Below, one piece after another: positions 1-10,229 of a DNA stretch of 64,000 nt (positions are counted from its first letter, which is position 1; each line of letters opens with the position of its first letter). Source of the stretch: Doryteuthis pealeii (lineage: Eukaryota > Mollusca > Cephalopoda > Myopsida > Loliginidae); NCBI GenBank assembly GCA_023376005.1, contig CM042151.1:76841512-76905511 (forward strand), in the 5' to 3' direction. The translations under genes were made by a program, and so were the position numbers. A model generated the notes under the pieces. That model was not told the DNA's origin, did not search any database, and saw nothing but the letters and a program-made list of their open reading frames with translations.

Positions 1-171
1 AGTTTGACTTTTTTAATTGTAAGATTCTTTACTGTATATGTGATAGATTTAAAAATAAAATTTTTTTTAAAAGATTTATTTTATTTGTCGAAACCTTTGT
101 ATCGCATAGAAATTTAATTAAATCATTGATAGAAATGTTGGCTGACTTCTAGGTACCACCAGACCTTTTAT

Positions 172-875
172 GCCATCTTGAATAAAACGGAAATAGATAT
201 TTCCGAACTTTGTTTATCAAAAATCTCGTAAAAAAAGATCGTACAGGGTTGTTACAAAGAAAAATAGTTAATTCAAAGATCAAATTATCCGATTGGGAAA
301 AATTACATCGTTATCTTAAAAAATAAACAAACCTGCCCGTATTACATGCGAAAGGGTAATTTTCAGACCGTAATATAGACAGAAAAGTTACTAATTATTT
401 CCCTTTTACAATTAACCCGTAAAAGTATGGAATGAAAATTTGAATATTTTTCTAAGAGAAAAACTGATAAAATAATCTATTATACTTACTTTTTATTTTA
501 ATTATTGAAAAAAGTTAAATAAAATAATTTTTTTCACGCTAACACTGTCAGCCTAACAGAACAAACTTCGGTTACTTAGAAGCGTCTCGTCTCTTTGTAA
601 AACAAATGTCAGCAATGCTCTTCCGTACATTCTAAGAATCACACATTACTATTCAACAACAAAAATTACAAATTCTTTTTAAAATATTAATCGAGCTCGT
701 ATCGGACCAATGTTTAGTGCACCTGAATTATAAAATTCATATTTTTAAATATCCTTGAAAAATTCGATTTTTTGACGCAGGAAAAAAAAAAATTTAATTT
801 ATTTCACGAAGAAAATAAAAATATTTAATCACACAAAAGATTGAAAATCTCTTAAAAATTAATTTCTTTAAAAAA
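172..875. repeat. AT-rich direct repeat, copy 1
   Basis: This stretch is repeated in direct orientation further on, in two pieces. Bases 172-436, with the landmark gccatcttgaataaaacgg, match 1,652-1,858. Bases 436-875, with the landmark acaaacttcggttac, match 2,446-2,880. The copies differ by scattered substitutions and small indels. I see no open reading frame or known transposon end, so its nature is unknown. The first 171 bases of the window are plain AT-rich sequence. Confidence 0.7.
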
Positions 876-1104
876 ATTTTTTTTTTGTTGACAATTTAAT
901 AGAATATAGTACATACCAGTTATAAAAGAAAAAAAAAGTTTTCAAATATTAATATTATGACATTTTTTTGCACTTTTTATTTCCGATTTCATTAATTTTT
1001 CCTAAAAAAAACTAGACCTCGTACATTCATACAATTTCATTGATATAGTTATTCAGACTCTTATCTTTATAGAAAAAAAGAAAAAAAAATTTTCTGACGC
1101 GTCA

Positions 1105-1550
1105 TTTTTTTTATCTCATAAAATAAAATAGGGGGGGGGATAGACCTCGTAAAAAAATATTTCCCCTAATATATTTTAGAAAAAAACTATTTCAGATGTA
1201 TTTACATCCAATGGTAAACATTTATGGAAATTTTCGGGAAAATCAGCTTATTAATTGATTTTTCATAGAATTTTTTAAAAATCCTCTTATCGTAACTTGT
1301 TTTTAGCTACGTTAAATTTCAGTTGATTTAACAGTGCAAAAATGAAAACATTGTTTTTCAATCATAATTTTCATTATTTTCGTAAGCTGATAAAAAATTT
1401 TAAAAATCATCAGGAGTTTGTTTAATGTTTTTTCTTTCGAATGGAAAAAATCTTTTCAAGAAAATATTATTTTTTCTGCAAGTTTCATTGTGTTAAATGT
1501 AGGGGGGGGGGTAAATTGCACAGGGTCAAATTAGTGGTACCTACTGACTT
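1105..1550 (+). repeat. Dispersed repeat R1, copy
   Basis: A non-coding repeat of about 450 bp. It starts at a block reading ataaaataaaatagggg, passes a central block around ttcagttgatttaacagtgc, and ends in a poly-G tract followed by gtaaatt(g/t)cacaggg. Other copies lie at 22,665-23,040 and 28,925-29,575, and in reverse at 38,955-39,615, 45,650-46,010 and 60,000-60,470. It has no coding capacity. I do not see obvious terminal repeats, so the class (MITE, SINE or other) is open. Confidence 0.7.
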
Positions 1551-1651
1551 CTGATTTAGGTCGGAAAATTAGAACGGAAAGTTTTTTGGTTGTCCCCAAT
1601 GACAGTTTAACTACAGTAGGTAGCTGCAATTTGGTCACGTGATCAGTTTAG

Positions 1652-2880
1652 GCCATCTTGAATAAAACGGAAATGAATACTAAAGAAAAACAGTTAATTC
1701 AAAGATCAAATTATCCGATTGCGAAAAATTACATCGTTATCTTAAAAAATAAATAAACCTATCCGTATTACATGCGAAAGGGTAATTTTCAGACCGCAAT
1801 TTAGACAGAAAAGTTACATTTTATTTCCCTTTTACGATTATACCACTAAAAGTATGGTTAGCTCTAATTGACATTTTTTTTTCTTGTGCATATTCAATAA
1901 CCGATTATTTGTTTTCAACGATTTTAAAAATATTATTTTTTTTATCTTGAAATATTATCTTGAATTTTTTTTGTGTGCATTCAAAAGAAACATTTTTAAA
2001 AATCCTGATGATTAAAAAAAACTTGAAAAACTTTATTAAAATTTAGGCTAAAGGTGTAAATCTGTCGGAAAATTAGGGTGACCCAGAAAAAACAGAACCC
2101 ATAAATTTTGTAATAAAACTGTTAATTTTAACTAGGGGGTTTAGGTTTGGGGTTTAGGGTTAGGGTTGGGGGCTGGAGTTTAGGGTTAGTTTAATAGGAA
2201 AATGAAAAATTTGTGTTCTGTTTTTTCAATGTTACCTTGTAATATGTTTTAATTTTCTGAATGATTTGCAAGTTTAGCCAAAATTTACTATTAAAATGAA
2301 TAAAATCTTTAAAAACTTTAATATTAAAATTTACTATTAAAATGAATAAAAACTTGAAAAAATTTAATATTAAAATGTCACTGTGAAATTGATGTTAAAA
2401 AAATGTCTTCAGTTTTGGTATTAATTTTTGAAATCGAAAATGAAATGAAATGAAAATTTGAATATTTTTTCTAAGAGAAAAACTGATAAAATAATCAATA
2501 TATACTTACTTTTTATTCTAATAGTGTAAAAAATGATTTTATTTAACTTTTTTGACCAAAGAAAAACAAACTTCGGTTACTCAGAAGCGCCTCGTCTCTT
2601 TGGAAAACAAATATGTCACTTTGCTCTTCCGTATATTCAAAGACCCATACATTACTATTCAACAATAAAAATTACAAATTCTTTTAAAAATATTAATTGA
2701 GCTCAGATCGGACCAACTTTTAGTTCACCTGAATTTTAAATCCATATTTTTAAATATCCATAAAAAATTCGATTTTTTAGCGCAGAAAAAAAAAATTATT
2801 TCACGCAGAAAATAAAAATATTTAATCACAGAAAAGATTAAAAATCTCTTAATTTCTTTAAAAAAAAAAATTTTCTTATT
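1652..2880. repeat. AT-rich direct repeat, copy 2, split by about 590 bp
   Basis: Counterpart of 172-875. The two homologous parts, 1,652-1,858 and 2,446-2,880, are adjacent in copy 1 but here are separated by about 590 bp. The separating segment includes a small MITE-like element at 2,081-2,252. The layout suggests an insertion into copy 2 after the duplication, though a deletion from copy 1 would look the same. Confidence 0.6.
2081..2252. mobile_element. M1: short MITE-like element with telomere-like interior
   Basis: The left end reads gggtgacccagaaaaaacag and the right end is its approximate reverse complement (ttctgttttttcaatgttacc), giving inverted ends of about 25 bp. Between them lie repeats of the TTAGGG/TTTGGGG type around 2,138-2,195. 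Four more copies, with cleaner right ends, are at 23,232-23,374, 23,376-23,516, 45,165-45,302 and 45,308-45,452. No protein is encoded. A non-autonomous DNA transposon is the simplest reading. Confidence 0.6.
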
Positions 2881-3330
2881 ACACATGAATTATTCCATGG
2901 GATCATCTTTATTATTATTATTATTATCATTAATTTTATTGTGATTTATTTAGCCATTTAAACTGAAAATATAATTAATCATTTATACCTACATTCCATT
3001 CATTTCTACATGAAAAAAAGATTTTCCCCATGTTTTGTTCAGTTTAACATGATAAATTTTTTGCCAGAAGTACAATGTTTTGTTTGCTAAATGTTAGAAT
3101 GGAAAAAAATTTCTCATATTTTTATAAACCAAGTGTCCTTCTAAATTAGATAAATATTTGTCAAAATAAAAAATACTGTATTTATATTAAATTCCATTTA
3201 ATTTACTTCATTATTTGTTGAATTATTGAATAAGAAAAAAAAGATGTTAAGCAAATGGTTGAATAATTTTATTTTATTTTAATGTACCTGTTATGCAGTT
3301 AATTGAAATATGAACTGATTGTTATATCAC
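2881..3330. other. AT-rich intergenic DNA, nothing recognised
   Basis: Low-complexity AT-rich sequence with a short (att)n run near 2,910. I see no reading frame, RNA gene or repeat match inside the window. Confidence 0.6.
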
Positions 3331-3867
3331 AATACCAAAAAATTCTTGAGTCTTGTTCCTTGGTTGTTTTTTAAATGATATGTTAATTCTTATTCATTCA
3401 CAGATATCAATCCATTGGGAAGAACAGTTTTGAAATGTAAAAAAGACACATTTAAACACCTAAAAAAGAACAAATATATTCTTCTGATGTGTGTGGATTT
3501 ACATATTGAGAAGTCATAGGACAATTCTTTTTCTTGGAATTTATCATTTGAATGTTTTCTCTTCATCAATATTTCAAAGAGCAAGTGCAAAATAAAACTT
3601 CAGTGAAACTCAACTTTTCTCCATTGTAGAGATCAACAAAAAAAAAAATAAATAAATAAAAGAAATGTCCTAAATATGCAAACCAGGATTTTCACAATGT
3701 CTGGAAATATTAAAAGACACATTCAAACACATGCTAACAGAATAAAGAATATTCTTTGCTAATGTGTAGATCTCAAAGAACAAGTGGGAAAATAGGCTCT
3801 TGTAAAACGCAAAATTTCCACACTGTGCAGATCAACATTTTCACAGAGATCAGAACTGAAAACAGAT
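3331..3867 (+). pseudogene. 5' region of zinc-finger gene 1 with fossil fingers
   Basis: This segment is homologous to the DNA upstream of the right-arm zinc-finger gene (51,690-52,360), so the two genes were duplicated with their 5' flanks. Short pieces translate as eroded C2H2 repeats: around 3,702-3,775 one frame gives SGNIKRHIQTHANR, keeping the H-x3-H spacing of a finger end. Around 3,823-3,867, directly upstream and in frame with the start codon, it gives [18 protein letters not shown], a finger whose two zinc-binding histidines are now D and R. These are inferred relics of an earlier, longer array. A 5' UTR exon could also lie here. Confidence 0.55.
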
Positions 3868-4554
3868 ATGGAAACACGATTGGAAGCGGAAGTATTTCCT
3901 TGTAAAATTTGTGGATCCACATTTCCAGTGAGTTCAAGTTTGAAAGCGCACATGCAAACACACACTGGAGCTAAAGCATTTTCTTGTGAAGTCTGTGAAT
4001 TGGCATTTTCATATAGTTCCCAGTTAAAATGCCACATGCGAAAACACACTGGAAAGAAACCATTTTCTTGCGAAGTCTGCAGATCTGCATTTTCACATAG
4101 GTACGGTTTGAAAACACACATGCGAACACACACTGGAGAGAAGCCATTTTCGTGTGAAATCTGCGGATCATCATTTTCACATAGGTGCAGTTTGAAAACA
4201 CACATGCGAACACACACTGGAGAAAAACCATTTCCTTGTGAAGTCTGTGGATCAGCATTTTCTAGGAGTTCCCACTTAAAGATTCACATGCGAACACACA
4301 CTGGAGAGAAGCCATTTTCATGTGAAGTCTGTGGATCATCATTTTCACAGAGGTCTGATTTGAAAATACACATGCGAACACACACTGGTGAAAAACCATT
4401 TTCTTGTGAAATCTGTGGATCTGCATTTTCTAGGAGTACCCACTTTAAAAATCACATGCGAACACACACTGGAGAGAAGCCATTTTCATGTGAAGTCTGT
4501 GGATCAGCATTTTCACTGAGTTCTAGTTTGAGATTACACATCATTTTCTTGTGA
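3868..4554 (+). CDS. C2H2 zinc-finger array 1, N-terminal part (7 complete fingers)
   Basis: The 228-codon frame encodes tandem C2H2 fingers of the form C-x2-C-x12-H-x3-H joined by TGEKP-type linkers. Seven fingers are complete and the eighth is cut off. Proteins of this kind are nuclear and bind DNA through successive fingers in the major groove. No KRAB, BTB, SCAN or other effector domain is visible, and only a few residues precede finger 1. The frame ends early because 23 bp of linker, present at the matching place near 5,107-5,129, are missing near 4,543. Downstream, the array resumes in another frame. The Met at 3,868 is the first in this frame, but the frame stays open upstream into an eroded finger, so the true start is uncertain. 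Confidence 0.8.
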   Translation: METRLEAEVFPCKICGSTFPVSSSLKAHMQTHTGAKAFSCEVCELAFSYSSQLKCHMRKHTGKKPFSCEVCRSAFSHRYGLKTHMRTHTGEKPFSCEICGSSFSHRCSLKTHMRTHTGEKPFPCEVCGSAFSRSSHLKIHMRTHTGEKPFSCEVCGSSFSQRSDLKIHMRTHTGEKPFSCEICGSAFSRSTHFKNHMRTHTGEKPFSCEVCGSAFSLSSSLRLHIIFL

Positions 4555-5377
4555 AGTCTGTGGATCAGCATTTTCACTGAGTTCTAGTTTGAGATTACAC
4601 ATCCGAACACACACTGGGGAAAAACCATTTTCTTGTGAAGTCTGCAGATCTGCATTTTCACATAGGTACGATTTGAAAACACACATGCAAATACACACTG
4701 GAGAGAAGCCATTTTCGTGTGAAGTCTGTGGATCATCATTTTCACAGAGGTGCAGTTTGAAAATACACATGCAAACACACACTGGAGAGAAGCCATTTTC
4801 GTGTGAAGTCTGTGGATCATCATTTTCACAGAGGTGCGGTTTGAAAACACACATGCAAACACACACTGGAGAGAAGCCATTTTGGTGTGAAGTCTGTGGA
4901 TCATCATTTTCACAGAGGTCTGATTTGAAAATACACATGCGAACACACACTGGTGAAAAACCATTTTCTTGTGAAATCTGTGGATCTGCATTTTCTAGGA
5001 GTACCCACTTTAAAAATCACATGCGAACACACACTGGAGAGAAGCCATTTTCATGTGAAGTCTGTGGATCAGCATTTTCACTGAGTTCTAGTTTGAGATT
5101 ACACATCCGAACACACACTGGGGAAAAACCATTTTCTTGTGAAGTATGTGGATGTGCATTTTCTAGGAGTTCCTCCTTAAAATATCACATACAAAAACAC
5201 ACTGGTGAGAAACAATTTTCTTGTGAAGTCTGTGGATCTGCATTTGCTTCTAGTTCCAACTTAAAATGTCACATCCGAACACAAACTGGAGAGAAGCCAT
5301 TTTCATGTAAAATCTGTGGATCAGCATTTTCACAGCGTTGCGGTTTGAAATCACACATGCGAACACACACTGGATAG
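4546..5377 (+). CDS. C2H2 zinc-finger array 1, C-terminal part (about 10 fingers)
   Basis: Continuation of the array begun at 3,868 after a frame change. From about 4,546 the frame encodes ten fingers. One has a damaged final zinc ligand (HIRTQ instead of HxRTH). At 5,374-5,376 the GAG of a TGEKP linker is TAG, ending the frame. The sequence then still encodes another finger (SLSSHLKLHMRTH) before a second linker TAG near 5,462 and a broken last finger ending near 5,540. A block of fingers at 4,330-4,545 is repeated almost base for base 565 bp downstream at 4,895-5,110. That spacing equals seven 84-bp units minus the 23-bp deletion, so a seven-finger block was duplicated in tandem. Either a recent pseudogene or a gene affected by repeat-related sequence errors. 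Confidence 0.75.
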
Positions 5378-5540
5378 AAACCATATTTTTGTGAAGTCTG
5401 CGGATCAGCATTTTCACTGAGTTCCCACTTAAAACTTCACATGAGAACACACACTGGTTAGATACCATTTTCTTGTGAAAGGTGTGGATCTGCATTTTCA
5501 CATAGTTCAATTTTGAAAAAAACATTTATTTGTATATCAT
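5378..5540 (+). pseudogene. Read-through tail of zinc-finger array 1
   Basis: After the TAG at 5,374-5,376 the same frame continues with a full finger ([17 protein letters not shown]) and most of a second (CERCGSAFSHSS). The next linker also carries TAG in place of GAG, and the final finger ends in AAA codons instead of its histidines. Two separate G-to-T changes at the same linker codon position show that these fingers are no longer translated, unless stop readthrough occurs. Confidence 0.6.
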
Positions 5541-5681
5541 AAAACTCCCCTTGATATTAAATGTACTTTGATTATTTCATTTCCAAGTAAGGTCTATGTA
5601 TGACAAATTATTTCTCAAAAGGATTTTCTTAGTAACTTGCATATAGAAAATTCAATTTACTATAAAAATTTTATTTTTGTT

Positions 5682-5910
5682 TCAGTTAGTAATAAACATT
5701 TTTTTAATATAAGCTTTGTCTATTGGTCCAAGCTGTAACGTGACTATTTTCATTCTTTGTCCTTTCAAATATTCCATTTCTTCAAGTGGAACTTTTCTTC
5801 TACTAGAAAGGGCATCTAGTGGTGAGGTTCTATTTCTGGAACTCTGGGGAATATGGAGTACCACTTTCTTACCATTAATCTCAGAGTGGTAGTACATGTT
5901 AGGATCCAGT
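5682..5910 (-). CDS. Candidate terminal exon of an unrecognised gene
   Basis: On the minus strand an acceptor-like tract (tttatctgtttaacccatag) precedes an open frame of about 75 codons. It begins after one phase base with LDPNMYYHSEINGKKVV and ends in a TGA at 5,682-5,684. The peptide is mixed and charged, unlike the Phe/Leu/Ile/Lys-biased translations of the surrounding AT-rich DNA, so it may be genuine coding sequence. The frame is open further upstream, but there it reads as a hydrophobic intron-like translation. I recognise no domain. It could be an exon of an upstream minus-strand gene or a retroposed fragment. Confidence 0.3.
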
Positions 5911-6354
5911 CTATGGGTTAAACAGATAAAAATGAGTATGACAAATGTGTATAAAAACAAATTGTAAATTAATGTAAACATGATACATAAGTTGGGGGGA
6001 TTATGGAACTGAATATGGAGGACGTGGTGGGTATTATCCACCATCATGGCTTGCAGAGATGAGTTGATGTCACTAACTCAAACTCGACAAGAAAAATCAC
6101 TCTCTTACATTATTCGATATAAAATATGCAAATTTCAGAGGTTAATTACCATTTTCTTGTGAAAGGTGTGAATCTTCAATAGTTCAATTATTTTCTTTGT
6201 AACTTGGATATAGAAAATTCAAAGACATCTGTTTTAATATAAAAAAGATTATTTTTGTTTCAGTAATAAAGTGAAATGGTTGATTACAAAGTGTCTTTGA
6301 TTATTTCATTTAATTTCTGACTAAGTTCTATGTATGACTATTTCTCAATAGGAT

Positions 6355-6435
6355 TTTCTTACTCTATTCTAATATAGAATATTTCTTACTATATTCTAAT
6401 ATAGAATATTTCTTACTATATTCTAATATAGAAAG
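6355..6435. repeat. 26-bp tandem repeat, three units
   Basis: Three near-identical units of about 26 bp (core ttcttactatattctaatat) follow one another. Each contains the near-palindrome tattctaatatagaata. It is a small satellite inside the repeated module region, with no gene. Confidence 0.75.
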
Positions 6436-7334
6436 GTTTTACACACAAGTAGAGAAAACTATGCTTTTTTCAGCAACTATTCAAGGAAGCTCCATACAGG
6501 ATTATTCTCTTAAATGAAGATGAGTATATATTTTTATCCTTTCTGATTCACTATTTTATTGAAAGTTGGGAGAAGAGGATAACAAATCTAAATAGTTAAG
6601 AAAGAAACAACTTAAAACAAAGATGTAAGAAAAAAAACAATAAAAAACTGACCTTGCACTAAAGAGAAAAGAAATAACTTATTAATAAGTAAATGATTAA
6701 TTTTACAAAATAATTGAATAAAGTTATTAATGGTAAAAGGAATTTATTACATTTGTCTTTAAGGTTGTATTTTTAAGCTGAGAAGAAGGTGACAGGAGTT
6801 GGTGGTAGCTATGTTGAGGTAAGAATTGCTGGTACCATATAAATTATTAGACCATGTGTGCCCTTTTGCAAAATTCAATACAATAACAAAATTATATATG
6901 ATCAGTGGGTTATAAAGTATAATGGTTGATTATAAAGTGTTCTTTGATTATTTCATTTCCAGGGAAGGTCTATGTATTATTAATTATTTCTCAACAGGAT
7001 TTTCTTAGTAACTTGGATATAGAAAATTCAAAGACATCTGTTTTACTATAAAAATGTTATTTTTGTTTCAGTTTGTAATAAAGTGTAATGGTTGATTATA
7101 AAGTGTTCTTTGATTATTTCATTTCCAATGAAGGTCCATGTATGACTATTTATCAAAAATTATTTTCTTAGTTTAATATAAAAAAATTTTACACACAAGT
7201 AGAAACAACTATCCTTCTATCAGCAATTATTTAAGGAAGATTCATACATGGTTATTCTCTCCAATGAAGATGAGTAAATATTTTTCTTTTTTCTGATTTA
7301 CTATTTTCTTATTGTAGTTCATGAATAAGATTTA

Positions 7335-7975
7335 ATGTCATTGGTAAATATCTTGATGAAATTAAAATTTTTCTTTTATCTTTATTTGGAAAACATTTAG
7401 TTGTGTTGGTTTTATGGCATATCAATCTTATTGGGTTATTTAATGCCAACAAAGTTGTGAAATAAATTAATTCTTAATGGATACACAATTTTTTTATATA
7501 CACATTTTTCTATTTAACTTACAGATGGAACCCTAATGGGTACTACCAGTCTAGGCCAGGGTGAACCTGGAAGCAATAGTGATGAATGTGTGCTCCACAT
7601 CAGATAGAGGTTAACATCATTCCAAGGACCCTCAGCCACCGCCTTCTAGCACATATATGAGAAAAAAGGTTGGAGCTTGCCACAAGGGCAATGGGGTTGG
7701 GTCAATCATATACATGCTAGAATTTGACATAACCAGCCAATTGATTGGATAGGGCCTCTCTGACTGCCCATCTATCCAAAGTAATGGTCTAAGTGAAGTG
7801 TTGCATGTCAAGGACTACTCATCCAATAGGATTCCTTTCTTGAGCATCATGGGTCACTACTCACAGCCAACAGGTGGCTCCATTGGGAGGGGGTTATTAC
7901 CCATCTTAAGAGGTGCAGTCAGCATATTCTACAGCCCCAGCCTTCAGGGTTGGGAAAACTTTTGAGTTTTTAAAC
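7335..7975 (+). repeat. Dispersed repeat R3, longer copy
   Basis: Bases 7,335-7,750 match 59,248-59,735 in the same orientation: an AT-rich part ending near tatttaacttacagatgg, then a GC-richer part with landmarks tactaccagtc and agcaatagtgatga. The copy here continues to about 7,975, with ggtggctccattgggaggg as a landmark. The GC-richer part is a likely old retroposon or gene-derived insert, but frames are interrupted and no domain is recognisable. Confidence 0.55.
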
Positions 7976-8045
7976 TACTTCTCTGCTGTTTCTTCATTAG
8001 GTGTAGTATATGACTGGAAAATCTGGTCATGAGATGTCAAAACTT

Positions 8046-8190
8046 TACAGGGTTCCCATGCGTCCTGGAAAACCTGGAAAAAAATATTTTGTTTTCCATT
8101 AATGGAAAACCTTGAAAAGATGGGGGTATTTTTTCAAAATCCTGGAAAATTTTCGTTTTTTTGTCCTGGAAAAATTGAATTATCTGAGAC
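8046..8190. repeat. Cctggaaaa-rich transposon-end-like segment
   Basis: The motif tcctggaaaa or its variants recurs about five times in 140 bp, beginning with cagggttcccatgcg, a form resembling hAT-type element ends. The frame across it on the minus strand (8,037-8,219) has no domain. It is reported as a possible MITE or transposon end; the class is a guess. Confidence 0.3.
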
Positions 8191-9039
8191 AAAATTAATG
8201 TTATTTTTACCATTAACAAATATAACTAGTAAAATAACAAGGACACTTTTTTATTTTTTTTGTTTTGTTTTTGCTCAATGAACCTACCCAACATTTACTA
8301 AACTGGTCATAAATATTCATTAAACAGTAAAAATGCTTCTGATTGGATATTTTGAAGTTTCGCTTTCATCATATTTTGATTTATTTTTATACGACACTGA
8401 ACAAGACAAGAATTTATCATCAGACTAAAGATAATAAGGTATTCGTTAAAGAAAGTTAAAAAAATAAATTACGTTTGACAAAACTCACCCTCTAACTCGT
8501 AAATTAGGAACATTTAAAAGAATTTTCTGTGCTTGTATAAAATTTTGACTGAAAATGAACAATTTAAAAAAAAATATATTTAAGAATTAAATAAAATTAA
8601 TGTTCATTCAAAAAAAGTTTGTTAAACATTTTTGGAAACACTGAAAAGTAAAAACATTTCCTAAGACAAAAGTTGATAACCATTTTAGTCCCTGTAGTTT
8701 GTCGGATGTGGTGTTGGGATCAAGCAACTGTCAACAATGTAGGGATTGGCAGTATTACTGTCTTTAGTCATGTTAATGGGGTGGGGTTGGGGGACACACC
8801 CTCCTAGCAAGTCTTCAAGCAAGTGGTGCTTGAACAAAATTTCCAAGGACATCAAATGTCAATTTCAACTCAGTTAAAGTAAGTGTTATTTTTACGGTGA
8901 TAATACTCCCCACCCAGGTTTATTTTAAAGGAATATACGAGGAAATTGTTGTTTTTTACCCCTGGAAATATTGGTCAGGTACTATTCGCAAAGTTCCATC
9001 CTGGTCTCCTGCGGTGATAGATTAAAAAACAAACCCACC

Positions 9040-9980
9040 TATGAATAAAGTCCCTAGCTGAAGCGGTGCCTGCTGTATATGAAAAAATAATTTGTCGATT
9101 GAAGGCGTTTTTATCGATAAGGGTCATTCCATGTCAAAACACCGGAAAAATTTGAAATCTGCACCCACCGACACCGAATTACTTGAAATTTGGCACAAAT
9201 GTTCCCCTTCATGAGTTAGGAAAGTGTGCCAAATTATTTTGTCTTAAACCTTACAGTTCCGATTTTAGAGGGGGGGATATCATTTTGCTATTTTGCCTCA
9301 AAATTAAGGCTGTGCGGTGTCGCAAAATCTCAGTGTTTTTTTTTTAATTTAAAAAAAATACTTTCATACATTCAATATTTCTGAAATTTGGTATGTAAGG
9401 CAAATAAGGACTGTAGAATCCAAATATCCAACTATTTTAACCCTATACCTCACAGTAAATTTTATTTTGCCCACCCAAATGCATGACTCCAAAATCAACA
9501 ACTTTTCACCTATGTAGCTTACGGTCAGTCTATCGAAAATGGGTCCTCTTCAATTTTCATAATATTTTTTTCTTAACATCTACTATGTCTGCCTAAGTTC
9601 ACCAAAGAATTTTGTGAGGGGGTCAAGTCTACTTTAGAAGATATGAACCTGCCAAGTTCAGAGTTTTTTTCCTATGTACGTGCAGGATTTCAGTGAAAGA
9701 TTATAATTAAAGACAATCATCCTAATGCTCCATGAACTCTCAAAATGTTGATATTGTGCTCAGTGACTTCTTAAACTATTCAATAATATTATTTTTATCA
9801 ATTAAAAAAAAAAAATTAAATACGAGGGTGAGTCAAAAAGTAATGCCATTTTGTTTAGTACAGGTATAATTACCGACACAGGAACATGTATCATGAATTA
9901 AGATGAAGTTGGTCCTCTGTGGATCACCTCCCTACTTTCCCACAGTCACTGTTTTTTTTTTTGTTTGTTTGTTTTTTTTT
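9040..9980 (+). repeat. Left terminal inverted repeat of the 8.3-12.2 kb transposon
   Basis: Well-conserved arm pairing with 10,969-11,900. Inside it, near 9,823, is atacgagggtgagtcaaaaa, a sequence resembling mariner ends. Because both arms carry it at the same place, it is either an old insertion or an intrinsic part of the repeat. The arm is non-coding. Confidence 0.8.
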
Positions 9981-10229
9981 CAATAGCAATGTTCCACCTT
10001 CAAATGAGAGTATGTATCCCTATTCTGTTAACTGTTCTTTGAACCACTTCTTCACTATAGATTTCACTTTGTTTATTTTTTTTGTTGTGTTTTTTGTTAT
10101 TTAAAAAAAAATATTTTTTACTATTTTTCAATCAAAAGAAAGTGATAATAAAAATGAATATATAAGGAGTCTTTAAAATATTACATTTTAAACTACACTG
10201 TGCCATAAATTTTGTTGTGTGTATAGACC

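Larger units (their letters stand above)
5566..7175. repeat. Locally repeated non-coding module (about four copies)
   Basis: A module containing gattatttcatttcc, then (a)aggtctatgtatgac, tttctca(a)aaggattttctta and ggatatagaaaattcaaag, recurs in the same orientation at about 5,566-5,690, 6,180-6,365, 6,905-7,090 and 7,080-7,175. It lies just downstream of zinc-finger gene 1 and may derive from its 3' flank by local duplication. No protein is evident. Confidence 0.6.

Noticed and set aside
2138..2195. Interstitial or terminal telomere
   Set aside because: The TTAGGG-like strings are few, mixed with TTTGGGG variants, and lie between the inverted ends of a small repeated element, so the site is a MITE interior and not a chromosome end.
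3759..5525. Long minus-strand frames opposite zinc-finger gene 1
   Set aside because: They are mirror translations of the 84-bp finger repeat (recurrent MCVRMCVFK-type peptides), a normal by-product of the repeat on the other strand.
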